Shown here one piece after another: positions 47,643-59,210 of a stretch of DNA of 64,000 nt; positions within the stretch are counted from its first letter, which is position 1, and every line of letters begins with the position of its first letter. Both the position numbers and the translations under genes were made by a program. This DNA is from Isoetes taiwanensis (lineage: Eukaryota > Streptophyta > Lycopodiopsida > Isoetales > Isoetaceae), in NCBI GenBank assembly GCA_021234155.1, contig JAJEKV010000011.1:126001-190000 (forward strand). Direction: 5' to 3'. A model generated the notes under the pieces. It made no database searches, had not been told where the DNA came from, and worked only from the letters and a program-made list of their open reading frames with translations.

Positions 47643-49660
47643 ATGGCTACTGGTCATGCATCTACCTCAGGAGGTGCAGGCAGCGGTCATGCATCCACCT
47701 CTAGAGGTGCTCTGGATCATACAAGACGCGCGTGGCGAGGGGGAGGACCGCACCACGCGGCACGTGGTCGCTTTCATCGCGGTTGCCGGTCGAAAAAGAG
47801 ACCCAGAATGGGATTTTATGAAAGAGTTTGGCGTAAATGAGTGGGAATGTGTGTTTTGTGGATACTCTTTGGTAAATGGTTCTGCAACAAGAATTCGAGC
47901 ACACATCTTACGTGAACGAGACGTCGGTGTTGCGACTTGTACTGCATCTGCTGACTTGAGAAAGGATGCCATTGAAAGGTTGTCTCGACTGGATGTGATA
48001 CGCAAAACGAAGAATAATATGAAAAAAAGACGAGTTACGGATACTCGAGCAGTGCCGGGCATAGTCAAAAGCTGTGATAGAGAGTTTTGGACCGAAGAGA
48101 ATATTTCAGGTTGTTATGGATAATGCGTCAAATTGCAAGTTAGCGGGTTAATTATTGGAGTCTGAATTTCCAGGGTTGCATGCTACTAGCTGCCAATGCC
48201 ATTGCCTGAACCTGTTGCTCAAGGATTGGTTTTCATAGCACACGTGGTTTAAAGATCCCATTCAGAAAGCGCGTCGCCTTGTAAAATTCATCATAAAGAA
48301 GGCGGCAATTTATGCCATTTACAAGTCATTGCGTCAGAAGGCCCTAGCACTCATGAATCCTGGCCAAACGCGATTTGGTTGCAATTACATTTGTCTTGAA
48401 AGAGTGCTTAAGTGTCGTGATTGGATTATCTCAACCTTCAATCATACAGAGTTTTTTGAATGGGAAAGGAGGCAGAAAGGTAAAAACGCTTCCAAACATC
48501 GACAACAAGCCGCTGCCCTTCGAGAAATGCTTGGGCGGGAGACGTTTTGGAAAGGCATAAATAATGTTGTGAGGTGCATGAAACCTGTTTTTCATGCCAT
48601 CAAAACCCTTGACTTTTCGAAGGCAAGTACTGAAAAGGTCTGGAGGTGTTAGCACTCCATTCAATCCTTCCTAGAACGTGATGGCCCCAATGCACCATTT
48701 GACAATGCTAAGCACGCAGCACTGCTCAGAGACTTCAATGAACGATGGAAGAAGTCCTACAATGATCTTCATGGCGCCGCACATGCCTTAGACCCACACA
48801 ACCACGATATGGACCAGCATACAGATAAAGAAGTGATGGGTTCGTTGAAGAAGGTTGCAAAAATGTTCTATAACAGCTCGAACTACAAGCTTTTCCTTGC
48901 CAAGTTAACTGAATACCAGAACCTAAGTGGAAGATGGGCAGATGAAGAGCTTCATGATGCACTGGAGAGTCATAAGAAGGAACCAAATATGGAATCTTAT
49001 GCATGGTGGCAAGCCCACGGGCAAGTTATTGATACCTTGCAGGCAATTGCAATGACTATCCTCTCCTTGGTATCTTCCAATAGTGCAAGTGAGAGGAATT
49101 GGAGTGCCTATAAGTATATACACATTGTCACCCGCAATCGCTTGCTACATAAGAAGGCAGACAAACTTGTATACAACTTCTCAAACTGGCGGCTATTGAA
49201 TTGCAACAGTGGTACATCCACAATCGATAAGCTACAGTTTCCTTTCATGGATGCAGATTCCAAAGTGGAAGAGGACAGCTTCGAAGACAGTGAGGACGAG
49301 CTGCTTGCAGTAAATGCTGCAAACCATGTTGACGAAGACATTCAGTGTACCCACTTCATTGATGACGAAGATGATATAGGCCAAGTCATATTCTCAGACG
49401 AGTCAGCCGACAGCGAAGATACCGAAGAGTTCGATATAGAAAGGCCAGGTCCGAGCAATGCAGTTGAAGACTTGACTGGCTTATGTGATCCATCGGACTC
49501 TCCCATGCCAATTACCTTGACAAACAGAGAACGTGCTAGAAGAAACATGCCTCGAGGACGTTGCATTAAGGGAAAGGGTCATCAAAGGTTGAACCTAGGC
49601 CACCAGGCAGAAGAGGATGGAACTCCGAATGATGAAACTGAAGAAGATGGTGCTGCCTAG
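47643..49660 (+). pseudogene. hAT transposase (BED zinc finger, dimerisation domain), broken
   Basis: The ATG at 47643 opens a short Gly/Ser-rich leader, after which the coding frame shifts. A BED-type zinc finger follows (ECVFCGYSLVNGSATRIRAH, then C), then a basic stretch. The text then jumps to VVMDNASNCK and ATSCQCHCLNLLLKD, which belong to the second catalytic Asp region. The segment that would carry the first catalytic Asp is absent or lies in a lost exon (junction near 48107). The C-terminal hATC dimerisation domain is intact (SSNSASERNWSAYKYIH, RNRLLHKKADKLVY), followed by a long acidic tail to the stop at 49660. Stops near 48121, 48149, 48236 and 48650 disable it. The enzyme would cut and rejoin the element ends. 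Confidence 0.85.
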
Positions 49661-51039
49661 ATAGATGATATGATGAGTATGTTCAGTGAGTATTGTAACC
49701 ATGCATAAGGATTTTCAAACTATTGTAACCGTCCCTGGCACTATTAATAAAAAGTAAAGTTTTTTGTTACAAGTTTTTGTCTTCTATATATTTCGTTATC
49801 GTGTTCTATGTTTCTTTCATGTATGATGGTTCATGTCATTTCAACGATTTGTAACTTCGATCCATGTTTAATTCATGTATAACCTCAATCGACCTAAGTG
49901 CCTAGAGAAACCTCGCCCCCGCCAAAGCCGGCTTGACTTCCGTTGCCGCTTGCCCCTTCACATGCCACAGAATCTTGCTGATGAGAAGTAATCCACGCAT
50001 GCCAAGGGGTCAAACGGCCACGGATCAATCAAGCTGACTTTGACGGAGATGAGATTTCACTAGATACACGGTCCACTCGCCATTGATTATGCATCAACCT
50101 AGCAAAGTAACTAAGCTACATTGACACAGAGAGACCCCAAAAGAGAGCCAGAGCAAAGCTCGCTCTTTCTAAAGAAGGTAACAAGAAATTCGAGAAGTCT
50201 ATATTGTTTGCCACGGAGAATATCAAGCCTGGTGAGTTGACAACCTTTCAACAGGGTCGGGCTCTAGGCTTACTCCCTTTTCGAGTTTCCTGGTTGATGT
50301 ATCTAAATCGCCACCTAAAATGAGTGAGCGACCTCATCCTAGGGGCAATTTAGATACATCAAATAGGACAAACAAAAGAGACTAAGCCAGGGTGAAAGAT
50401 TGGGAAGTCTCGATGCTTTTACTCGTCAATCACATGATAAGTGATGAACCCCTGCACGCTTCGACTGCTAATCCCAATGGAATCTGTCCCTCTACATCAG
50501 ACCCTTCTTTTCAGTGGTCACCATGATTTTATCTGTCATGTTGCTTAAAGGAAAGAAGGCCTGACAAGAGGTCCAAATGTCAAAGGCATTATTGGCCCAA
50601 ATATTTTGATTCAGAACTCGATGACTTTCCTTTTTCAGAATCGCAAGCAACCACTAGGCTTTATACATCCGCCGCCACAATGAAATAGAGTACTCAAAAA
50701 TCTTGTTACCTCTGTCCCTGTACAATCTACCACGACTTCACCTCTAGAAAGAATGAGTTCTGCTCCACCTCCCATTTGGAGCCTCTTTGTGTAATATAAC
50801 CTAGCAAAGTAACAGAGAGGCCCCAAAAGAGAGCGAGAGCAAAACTCGCTCTTTCTAAAAGAGGTAACAAGAATTTTGAGAAATCTACATTGTTTGCGGC
50901 AACAATATCAAGCCTGGTTAGTCGACTACCATCCCGAAGGGTGTGGAGAAGCTGATCCAAAGAGTTCAGAGTGAAAGGTTTATTTGAAACAATGTCATTA
51001 TACCTTACTATCCATTCACAAAATGATACAAGTCAAAAT
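49661..51039. repeat. Non-coding hAT interior with a 130-bp direct repeat
   Basis: CCTAGCAAAGTAAC..GAGAG.CCCCAAAAGAGAGC...CTCGCTCTTTCTAAA...AAGCCTGGT occurs at about 50098-50235 and again at about 50799-50920. Between them lies text (GGGAAGTCTCGATGCTTTTACTC) also found near 870. No gene is visible apart from short antisense stretches. Confidence 0.7.
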
Positions 51040-52424
51040 TTAATCTGTCTCAAAATTTAATGTCTCATTTTCATTGGTCAGTTGGATCAACCCAATCACC
51101 CTGCAGCCCTGGAGGTGGTGGTAGGAACTGGTTAATGTCTCCACTCCCCTCCATAATTCCATCTCCCGATAACTCTCAAAAGTATGCATTTGCCCATCCC
51201 TCCTGCGAGCGACTAGTTGTGGCAAAGCTGGCATGCGACCTTGCATATTTAGTATGGCATATTGTAACTCAAGAAAGATCCATCCGTCTTGCATTGGAAA
51301 GAAGCGGCTTTGCAACATCCAATCAAGAGCACATCGCATGTGCATACGATGCCCACACCCTAGAGTGTACCAGCCCACCTGTATTAGGTTGTCAGCACAC
51401 AACACACAATGTCTAAAGTCAGCAACTTTTAGCTCTTCCCACTGGCTCTCATACAAATATCGACTGCTCCGAAGTCACCCTAAAAGGGTCAAAGTCCAAC
51501 GATCTTGTCAGGTTGCGCAAGTGATCGTTGTTTTCCATGAGGACCGTTGCCTCTCTGTTCAATGCCGCTAGCTGCCGTTTAGTGTCCTCTAATTCGACAG
51601 CCATCTTCTCATACCCATCGGCACGGTCCTTTAAGCGAATATTCTCTTCGGAAAGGGTTAAGTTCCGACTTTTTTCATTCTCCAATTGGGCTCGAATATC
51701 TACAAGGTCATTCGCGGCTCCAGCCGCGGCTACCTCTGCCACCTCCAAAAGTCGGATAGCGTCAGCAACCAGGTATGTAATGGTGATAGGCTCACCATGC
51801 GCCCCATCTTGGTGCTGCCACTACCATTTCCTTGCCTCCATTTTCTACTCCCATAATTTACGGGCACTTCCTTCACAAGCTCGTGGTATACTTGTTGTGC
51901 AAAACTCTTACTAAACTCACCATTGTGGGGTAAGTGTCCCTTGACTTGGACATGCTGCTCGACTGCTTTTGCTCGAACCATAGCAATCTTACACTCGTGA
52001 GCTTTGTACTTACCCCTCCTACTAGGCCAATCTCTTTCAAACTCATTCTTGTCCAAATTTGTGATCACATCGTCGTAGTCTGCTCCATGCGGACAATAGC
52101 CCGGCCCTGCCTCGCCAGCTACATTATGCACCTCTGTGATGGTGCAATTTTCTCTCTTAGAAACCTCATCCATCGCATGCAGCCTTCGTAACTCAGCCTT
52201 GCGATACTGTTTGCTCTTGCATGTGCTGCTGCTCTCTCCATTTGCCGAGCAGCTGGCATTTCAAGCTCATTCTCCATGCTTTGCAAGAAAGGAGAGGGGG
52301 TCCTCAATTGCGAAGGTAATAAAAAATCATGCTGACCCGAAGGCTCTCCATGCTGCTCCGATGTGTCCACATTGTGTGGAGATTGGTCGTGTTGTTCATG
52401 AGACATAATTATAGTGCTGACTTG
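51040..52424 (-). pseudogene. hAT-borne gene: coiled coil plus RING-like zinc motif
   Basis: Minus-strand blocks in order: a Gln/His/Ser-rich N-terminal part (52119-52424), a block with NCTITEVHNVAGEAGPGYC and YKAHECKIAMVRAKAVEQHV (51730-52173), a strong coiled coil (51449-51748, RAQLENEKSRNLTLSEENIR), and a zinc motif (51040-51456, CVLCADNLIQVGWYTLGCGH RMHMRCALDW). The spacing CxxC-x13-CGHxxHxxC is RING-like, but the usual final CPxC pair is missing. Blocks sit in different frames, so it is broken. A ubiquitin-ligase role is only a possibility; I do not recognise the family. Confidence 0.5.
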
Positions 52425-52465
52425 TATAGGTGTGCTGACTTGTATAGGTGTACTTTGACTTCTTG
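52380..52465. repeat. Short tandem repeat TGCTGACTTGTATAGGTG
   Basis: Two adjacent copies at about 52412-52450 upstream of the coiled-coil/RING-like gene, with a partial third. Confidence 0.7.
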
Positions 52466-52812
52466 TCTTTATGATTTTTGTTAGCTGCGACATATAAAAA
52501 AGCACACAATAAATAACACAAAAAACACACGAAAAGAAGAGCTAAGCTATACACATGGACAATAATTTCTCAAATAGCATCAAACAAGCGTTTAATGAAT
52601 TTCTTTGGAATATTATATAGTACAAGAATGTTTGAATGTAAATTTATGGTCGTGTGAATAATAGAATATGCACGCTAAGCGTGACTAGGACTAGCTTGGT
52701 CTACTACGTCGTCCCCACCGTGGCCAAGTTGAAGAATCCAATCTGATTCCAATTGTGGCCTCGTGCACGGAATTGGAGAGCAATGAAAACTGCTCCGCAT
52801 TGTGTCAAGTAG

Positions 52813-54404
52813 CTAGGCCATATCAAATTTTCGTGTTTTGTCTCTCATTGGCGACTCAACGCAATGTTTCAAATAGTCGCACATTCTCCGATGCTTGCCT
52901 TGCTGCTCCAGGCTTCCTATTGACTCCATGTAGGAGTGCTTACTAGCAAAATCAGCCAAGTAGTAGACAATGTACGCTGCCTCGTGCAAATCAAAGTCAA
53001 CCCTTGCAGGCACCGTCTTTGAGCCACTACCAAAATAAAGATCATCATGCATATATGGATGCCTGGCCCTTTCCATCTCAATTCTTTTCTTACCCTCGCC
53101 ATCCAAACCCTTGTAATGCCATCGTTTTACCTCCACTGTCTCGCCCATCAACTTGGATTCACCCCAATCACAAATGCCAATGTATACAGCCTGAGGATCA
53201 ATACATCCCTTCTCCTTTCCATAATCAAAATGGAGCAATATATTGCCCGGATGCAAGTCTATATGAAAATATCTTTCTTGATGGAGTTTTTGTAGGCCGC
53301 TGCGGAATGACATTGCCAGTCCCCAACCCTAGAGGCAACAAATAATTCTTTCTTTCTGCACTCCTCAAGGAGCCTCAAGTCCGTCTCAACTCTGGGGACA
53401 ACTACTAACTTCTTAAATGCAAGCTCTGCAAAAGCATTGCACCCATGACTTGTAAAAAAGGTTGCCAACGAACCTCCATTCCAAAAAGGGAAAATTAAGC
53501 CTTGTCTTTTCTAGGCCGGCTGTGCCACCAATGCAGCGTATTATACACCCGTGCCTAACTTGCATTCCAGACTCCCTCATGTTCTTCAACATAGCTTCCA
53601 CTAACTTATTGGGATCTGTACTTGGCTGAAAATTATTATGTTGAAGTTTTACACAATAAGGTTCATCCTTAATAAAACTAGACCCTAAAATATTGCACTA
53701 CACTGTGCCATATGAACCAGAACCAATTCGTTGTCTGTTTATTATTTGTGATGAATCTACTTTGGCAAACCAAGTTGTCTTGGCATCTGCTCTTCTACGA
53801 GCTTCCCACTCCCTATCTGTCTCACCAGGACAATTGGCTTTTATGGTTTGCGCCAACACTTTCTTAACAAGATGAGGGGGGTTGATGGGCTTCTTTCTTC
53901 AATTTTCTATTGGTGCACGCCGCATTCCATGTGCTGGCTTTTTCTTTTAGCTCTAGCCTCAAGCGATGACTCAAATTTGCAACTTCTGTGATCATATTCT
54001 CGGTAGTGCGGCTAATATTACCCACTATCCATGTATACCTCTCTTGCACTCTTTTCAGGCTCTAGAGCTATCATTCGAGGCTTAAAAGCCCTCTCGGCAT
54101 CTTTTACCAGCCCTGCATGTTAGTCTAGCCATCCTTCCTCGCTGTTGGTAATCAATTCCAAATCCTGAGCTGAGGCATTGCACAGCCGATTACACAACCA
54201 GTTCATGAATTCTGGTCTCAAAGTAGATCATGCTTGTTGTGGTCTAGTTCTTTTTCTACGCGGCAGTGCTGTAGAAGATGACTCAAGTTGCAGCTCTGTA
54301 GCCTCTGTTTGAGACGCCAATGCCTCTACTGGTTGCGGCTCTATCCGAGACACTAATGCCACATTTGGTTGCGAGTTAACTTCTGCTCTCTCTTCTGAAG
54401 TCAT
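52813..54404 (-). pseudogene. hAT-borne protein-kinase-like gene
   Basis: The ATG at 54404 (MTSEERAEVNSQPNVALV) opens a Ser/Gln/Pro-rich and then basic N-terminal region. A helical part follows (RYTWIVGNISRTTENMITEV). The kinase-like domain has a glycine-rich loop IGSGSYGTV (about 53715), a candidate Lys in YCVKLQ, a catalytic-loop-like HIDLHPGN (HxDLxxxN) and CDWGES in place of DFG. It ends MRDKTRKFDMA at 52813. The Asp of the catalytic loop and the metal-binding Asp (CDWG) are present. Stops near 54230, 54118, 53863 and 53700 and frame changes break it. The HxDLHPxN loop recalls atypical small-molecule or RIO-like kinases as well as protein kinases. Its place inside hAT ends suggests transposon cargo. 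Confidence 0.6.
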
Positions 54405-55628
54405 ACTGCTTGTTTTAAGGGATTGTATAGCTAGCTAGCAAAATGCGACTCCACGACAATACGCAAATGACAACAGCAACACCTACAAGTCAAGCAAAGA
54501 TAAAACTTTCAATTTAGTGCTTAGCACATGAGCGTAAATCAACTCATTTTAACCAAAACAAAACGCTAATTTTAAGCTACTACGCTAAGACCCTAATATT
54601 TTATCCTATTACTAGTAAATTTTAATCGGTTCATAAGTATGTATATGCAAGGCCAAGGATGGGGAAACACATGAAAGGACCAAAACACGATTTATGATCT
54701 ATAGCCCAGCTACTGCCAAAATGCGAGGCTAGCAAGTTTAAAATGCATTGCACTTGTCCCAGGTCGCGCTTTTTCAAAAAACGAGACCAATCGAATGCTT
54801 TCTAAAACATACACCAATTCCTATATTGGTGTCGGACTTTCATCAACAACACCATCAGGAACTAGGGTATGAATTAGTAAAACATTCTCGTAACCCTCAA
54901 TAAGAGTACAATTCACACCTTTCGACACCGCGTGACCAAGGCCAACAGCGGCATCAGGCGAGGGCTATACTTCTTAAAGAAGGGAGACCCTAGTTGCCTT
55001 AAACTTCAGCAATGCCACCCACCCTCGGCATGGCGCAAATAAATGCGGCAATACTAGGCAAGGGGCATACCTATGCTCTTGGCAACACGAAACCCTAAGG
55101 CACTAAACCTAATTGGCACTAAAGTTGTCCTTTCAAAAGGGAGGGCAACAAAAATTTGTTTTTTTTTTTGTTTCTTTTTTTATTTTTTATTTTGGTCTTA
55201 AATTATTATTTGTCTTAAATTATTGTTTTCTTTTATTTTTATTTTTTTTCTAAAATAGGTCAAGCTCAGCCCACAGAACAAGGCACTCACCATCGTCACG
55301 CCCTTTACACAGGGGGGCAACAGGCGATGGCCTAATTGAGGACCTTACCTGGCCTAACTATCAAAAAAATAACTAAAAAGACCTAAAAACTAAGAAAAAA
55401 AAAAAAAAAAAAAAGTCTTTGGGGGGAAGTTGGAAGGTTTGGCGCAGAAGATACCTTCTTTGCGGCGCAAAAACTAAAATACCGCACCGCATATATATAT
55501 AGAAAAACTTGTCACGACGTTAAAAACTTGGTTTAGGTATGCAGCGAAAATTCTTCAGCGATATGCGTAAGCGTGGTAAATTGCGTCTGCGATTTTTTTG
55601 GCGTTATCTGGCGTGGTAAACTGAAGTT
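54405..55628. other. Non-coding right part of the hAT element
   Basis: It contains an A run at 55398-55414 and T-rich stretches at 55157-55250. There are no open frames of note. Confidence 0.5.
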
Positions 55629-55855
55629 TTAGCGTACGCGAAACTCAGATTTGAATTTTGCGAAGCAAAAGCATGCATTTCGCGTATGCAAAAATATTTT
55701 CGCGTACGCGAATCTGAAGGTTTCGCGTCCGCGAAATTTTTTTTTTTCCGTCCGGCGACCTTTAAATACGTTAAATTTGTATTTATTAAAAAATACATGT
55801 TTTTTAACTTTATACGTCAAGAATTTGGATTTCGTACGTATAGAACCTATCCCTA

Positions 55856-56649
55856 GGGGGGTGTAAACGAGGTCGTTGGTGCTGCATCGGTTGCAAATGT
55901 CATAAACATGGATCATTTTATTGAAAAATTCCTATGAGGATAAAAAGAGATCTCAATTTGCCTTTAATGAAAAGGAAGACGCGACATAATTCCTTCTTTA
56001 TTGATCTAATGTAAACGGTAGATCCTGTTCTGTCAAATTCACCTTGCACGTAATTCTAGACTTTATATCAAATATGTGGCACAATCATAGGGGGTTCCAG
56101 AGGGATTTGATATGGATACATAAATCACCATTCCTGAGACCATAGACTATACCTCTTGAATGAATTATTAAAAAAATAATATAGATTCAGTAGAAAAGAT
56201 AAGTAAGCTAGCCTGTTGGTTGCAAACACTGTTGCAAATTAAACGGGAGTGTTTTTCAAAGATTTCCTTTAGAAAAACACCATGCTTTAAAAATTGATCC
56301 TTTTTTCACGTTCTTCAAAAAAAAAAAATTGATCCTTTTTTAAAGAAGTTGAGAATTTCAAGAGGAACATAATATTTTAACCTGCATTTTGAGTTCTTTT
56401 CAAGTGATGATCTTGTATTTGTGAAGACGAGCACTTGAAAATGGAAAAAATTCTGACTTTAGTACATAATCACTGTAACTAGGAATTCGAAGACATCTAA
56501 ATAAGGTAGAAAGAATAATAATTATATTATTAAATTTTTTTAGTACATCAAATTTGGCAATAGTTTATAGTCAATAATAAATAATCTAGCACTAGACAGG
56601 TCAGAGGTCCAAATCATAATCCTCCTCATGTGGTTTGCTTGTCTCAGGT
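55856..56649. other. No recognisable gene
   Basis: AT-rich DNA between the hAT end and the methyltransferase-like gene. A phrase TTGATCCTTTTTT is duplicated at 56296 and 56330. Confidence 0.45.
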
Positions 56650-58065
56650 TAATCCATCTCTGCAGTTTGCTCCTTTGCCAGTGTTTTACCTTGTCTACAG
56701 TTTCTTCAGGAATAGTACTAGAGCTACTTTTTTAAGCTGTGCAAAAGTAGTTTCATCTTCCAGAGAGCTTGTAAATGGAGGTTGTATCTCTGAAGATGTC
56801 ATCTTGGCAAAATCAGATAAAGGTTTGGCGCCTAACTCTTAATTCTCATCTGGTAGAGTTGGTAAGGCAGACAATCTCACCTTGATGAAGTTTACATCCT
56901 CCTTGTCAATGTCAATGGCAACACAATATCCAGAAGATGGTTAATCAGCTTTTGTGGCTTCTGGAAATGATTGAAATCCTGCCTTGTGCACTTGGGTCCT
57001 GCAGCTTCCGTAACACTGCTGGAAACTCTAAGACATTCGAAAATTTTTGGCAGGCTGCTGTGTTGAAATGCTCCATAGTGCGCTTTCCGTCGAGACTTCA
57101 GAAGCGACATGGAGATATTACACCTTGCTCAGCAGCCTTGGTCCTCCACCATGGTAGTTAATGTTCGTTTTCTGCAGGAACAAAAAAGTACCGTTAGCAG
57201 AAAACACAAATGATGGTTCCAATGAGTTCTCAAGTACTCCAGAATAGGAAATAAGAAGAAGATAAGTTACAATTACAACAATGATTCGAAACTTAAATGG
57301 AAGGAAGAAACAACTGTATTCGAGAATAAAAAACTCATCAGACTATAGTTTCATAACCGGCTTGCACAGGGGAGCCGAAATGGTTCGTAAAAGTAGATTC
57401 CACGAGTCCTGCTTGCATGCTAGAGTGGAACACAATAAGCCGCCAATGCTTTGCTGTGGTAACCTGCTTAATACCGTTGATGAACGCGTTAAATTCTAAA
57501 TTCTTAAAAGACTGGTCGTCATACGGGCTATCTTTCAGCTTGAAGCCATATGGCAAGTCTACTATGACTAAAGTGAAATCGTGTGGCTTTATCATTCCAG
57601 CCAACTTCGTGTAGTCCCCATGAATTGATCGAAGAAAAGTTGTTTTGATCGAACGTACAAAACCTTTCGTAATCGGATGGCTCGACATCTACAATTCGTC
57701 TGTCCGCTAACGTCCTCTCCTCTCACGCTGTCCTTACCAGATGCATGAATCCCTCTGATAGGTCCTTGTTTTTCTTCTTGCTCTGTTAGAAGAAACGTCA
57801 CTCCAACATCACACAATAAGAAATCTGAAAAAAAAAAACAAGGAGACGACGTACCCAGCCCTCAAAATTAGGAGCGTATTTGAATAATCTGCTTGTTCGA
57901 GGTAGCAACGGGATAAAGTTCTTTACACCTCTTCCAGTTGTCCACGTTCAACTGCTCCATTAAACATGTTTGGCACGTTATGACATATTTTTTGCTAAAA
58001 GTCAACAAAGAAAAAAATGAGCGTGCCACCTATCAAAACAAGGAAAGAAAAGAAGAACTAGCATT

Positions 58066-58213
58066 GTATTCCGGAATACCCAATCACCACGCAGCTGAAG
58101 CAAAGTTGTATTCCAGAATACACTTTCGCTTGAACATGATTCCAGAAGTGTATTCCGGAATACACTTTTGCTTTACTGCTTCACCTGCGTAGTGATTGGG
58201 TACTCCTGAATAC
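58066..58213. repeat. Foldback repeat built on GTATTCCGGAATAC
   Basis: The left arm GTATTCCGGAATACCCAATC and the inverted right arm GTATTCAGGAGTACCCAATC extend to about 37 bases each (through CACGCAG.TGAAGCA). Two further TATTCC.GAATAC palindromes lie between the arms (58111, 58152). It sits in a presumed intron between the ParB-like and methyltransferase parts. Confidence 0.85.
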
Positions 58214-58930
58214 ACATTTACAACTTTACTTAACATATGCAGCTCCTTGGACATTTCTTCAAAGTGAAGTCCTTATCCATAACTTTTTGGAAGAGCCTTT
58301 CCAGCAACTCCATATCTGTGAAGCCTTGCATCTCCCTCGACACCGTAATAGTCATTTCTTTTTTGGCGACGTTGGAGCCCTTCTTTTTGTCTGAGACCTT
58401 TCCTTTGCTCTTCAACTCTCCCCGCTCAAACATATTAAAAATTTCGTTTTGTAGCTCCCAGATTTGCACTCGAAAATGGAAGGCTGTTAGTGTGGGGAAC
58501 GGCAAGTAACAAATAAAACTTATTCCAAAATACAAAGGAAACATACTCGACCATCTCTTAATGCAAGCTGGAACTAGTTGTCGTGGCTTATCAGTGACTG
58601 TCCTTTATTCGCCTCGTCGTACTTAAGGCAGTGCTCCATTGCATATGCCTCCTTGAGCTCCAAGGAGTTGGCCAGTTTCTTTAGGTGGTCTCCATATTTT
58701 TCTTTAAAAACAATGTACTCTCTGTGCATGAACTTTATCTTGTCGACAAAGCTCATTTTCAGTTTGTACTCGTTGTCGGCATTGTGTATATTGGCAATGA
58801 TTTTTGCTTCCTCGTTTGTCAAGCCACAGTAAACTGCACAAAGTACTGATAGGTATCTCGGGTTGTTCTTTTCCTTGTACAATTGCATCCTGGCTTTGAA
58901 GCTGTGGTTTCCCCCCAAGACATAGTGCAT

Positions 58931-59210
58931 GGGTCAAAGCATGGAGGTGGGGGACACTTTTTGTGTCAACGACACATGGTGCTTAGGGGGTGCTTTTCGA
59001 AGCTATTTTCTTTGTATTTTTAAAAAATATTTTTTTTTATTTTTTTGATATTTTTCCCTGAAACGCATTCATATTACGCCTTGGAATACAAAATTTCAGC
59101 TTCATCGGAATTATACAAAAAAAGATAAAAATAAGTAAAATTTCCCCCATTAGGTGCTTAGGGGGTGCTTGGCTGGCGCAAAAATGCCCCCCAGCTCCAT
59201 GCTTTGACCC
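58931..59210. mobile_element. MITE, 280 bp, inserted in the ParB-like coding region
   Basis: Inverted ends of about 23 bases (GGGTCAAAGCATGGAG followed by TGGGGG or close). Flanked on both sides by GCAT (58927-58930 and 59211-59214), a 4-bp target duplication. Removing the element and one GCAT joins ..NADTYM and HYVLGGNHS in one frame, proving a precise insertion into coding sequence. It has no coding capacity. Confidence 0.9.

Larger units (their letters stand above)
46896..55855. mobile_element. hAT-type DNA transposon, about 9.0 kb, defective
   Basis: Both ends carry TAGGGATAGGTTC (46896-46908) and its inverse GAACCTATCCCTA (55843-55855). Subterminal regions at both ends contain ATACGTA and TTTCGCGTACGCGAAA-like palindromes (47130-47200, 55629-55735). 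The same ends and palindromes occur on the 626-bp element at 62097-62722, which has an 8-bp duplication typical of hAT. Contents: a plus-strand hAT transposase and, on the minus strand, a coiled-coil/RING-like gene and a kinase-like gene. The flanking octamers GTGTGTGG and GGGGGGTG do not match, so the duplication has decayed or the flanks have been rearranged. Confidence 0.8.

Noticed and set aside
46888-55863. An 8-bp target duplication for the 9-kb hAT element
   Set aside because: The flanking octamers GTGTGTGG and GGGGGGTG do not match well enough; I base the element call on ends, subterminal palindromes and transposase instead.
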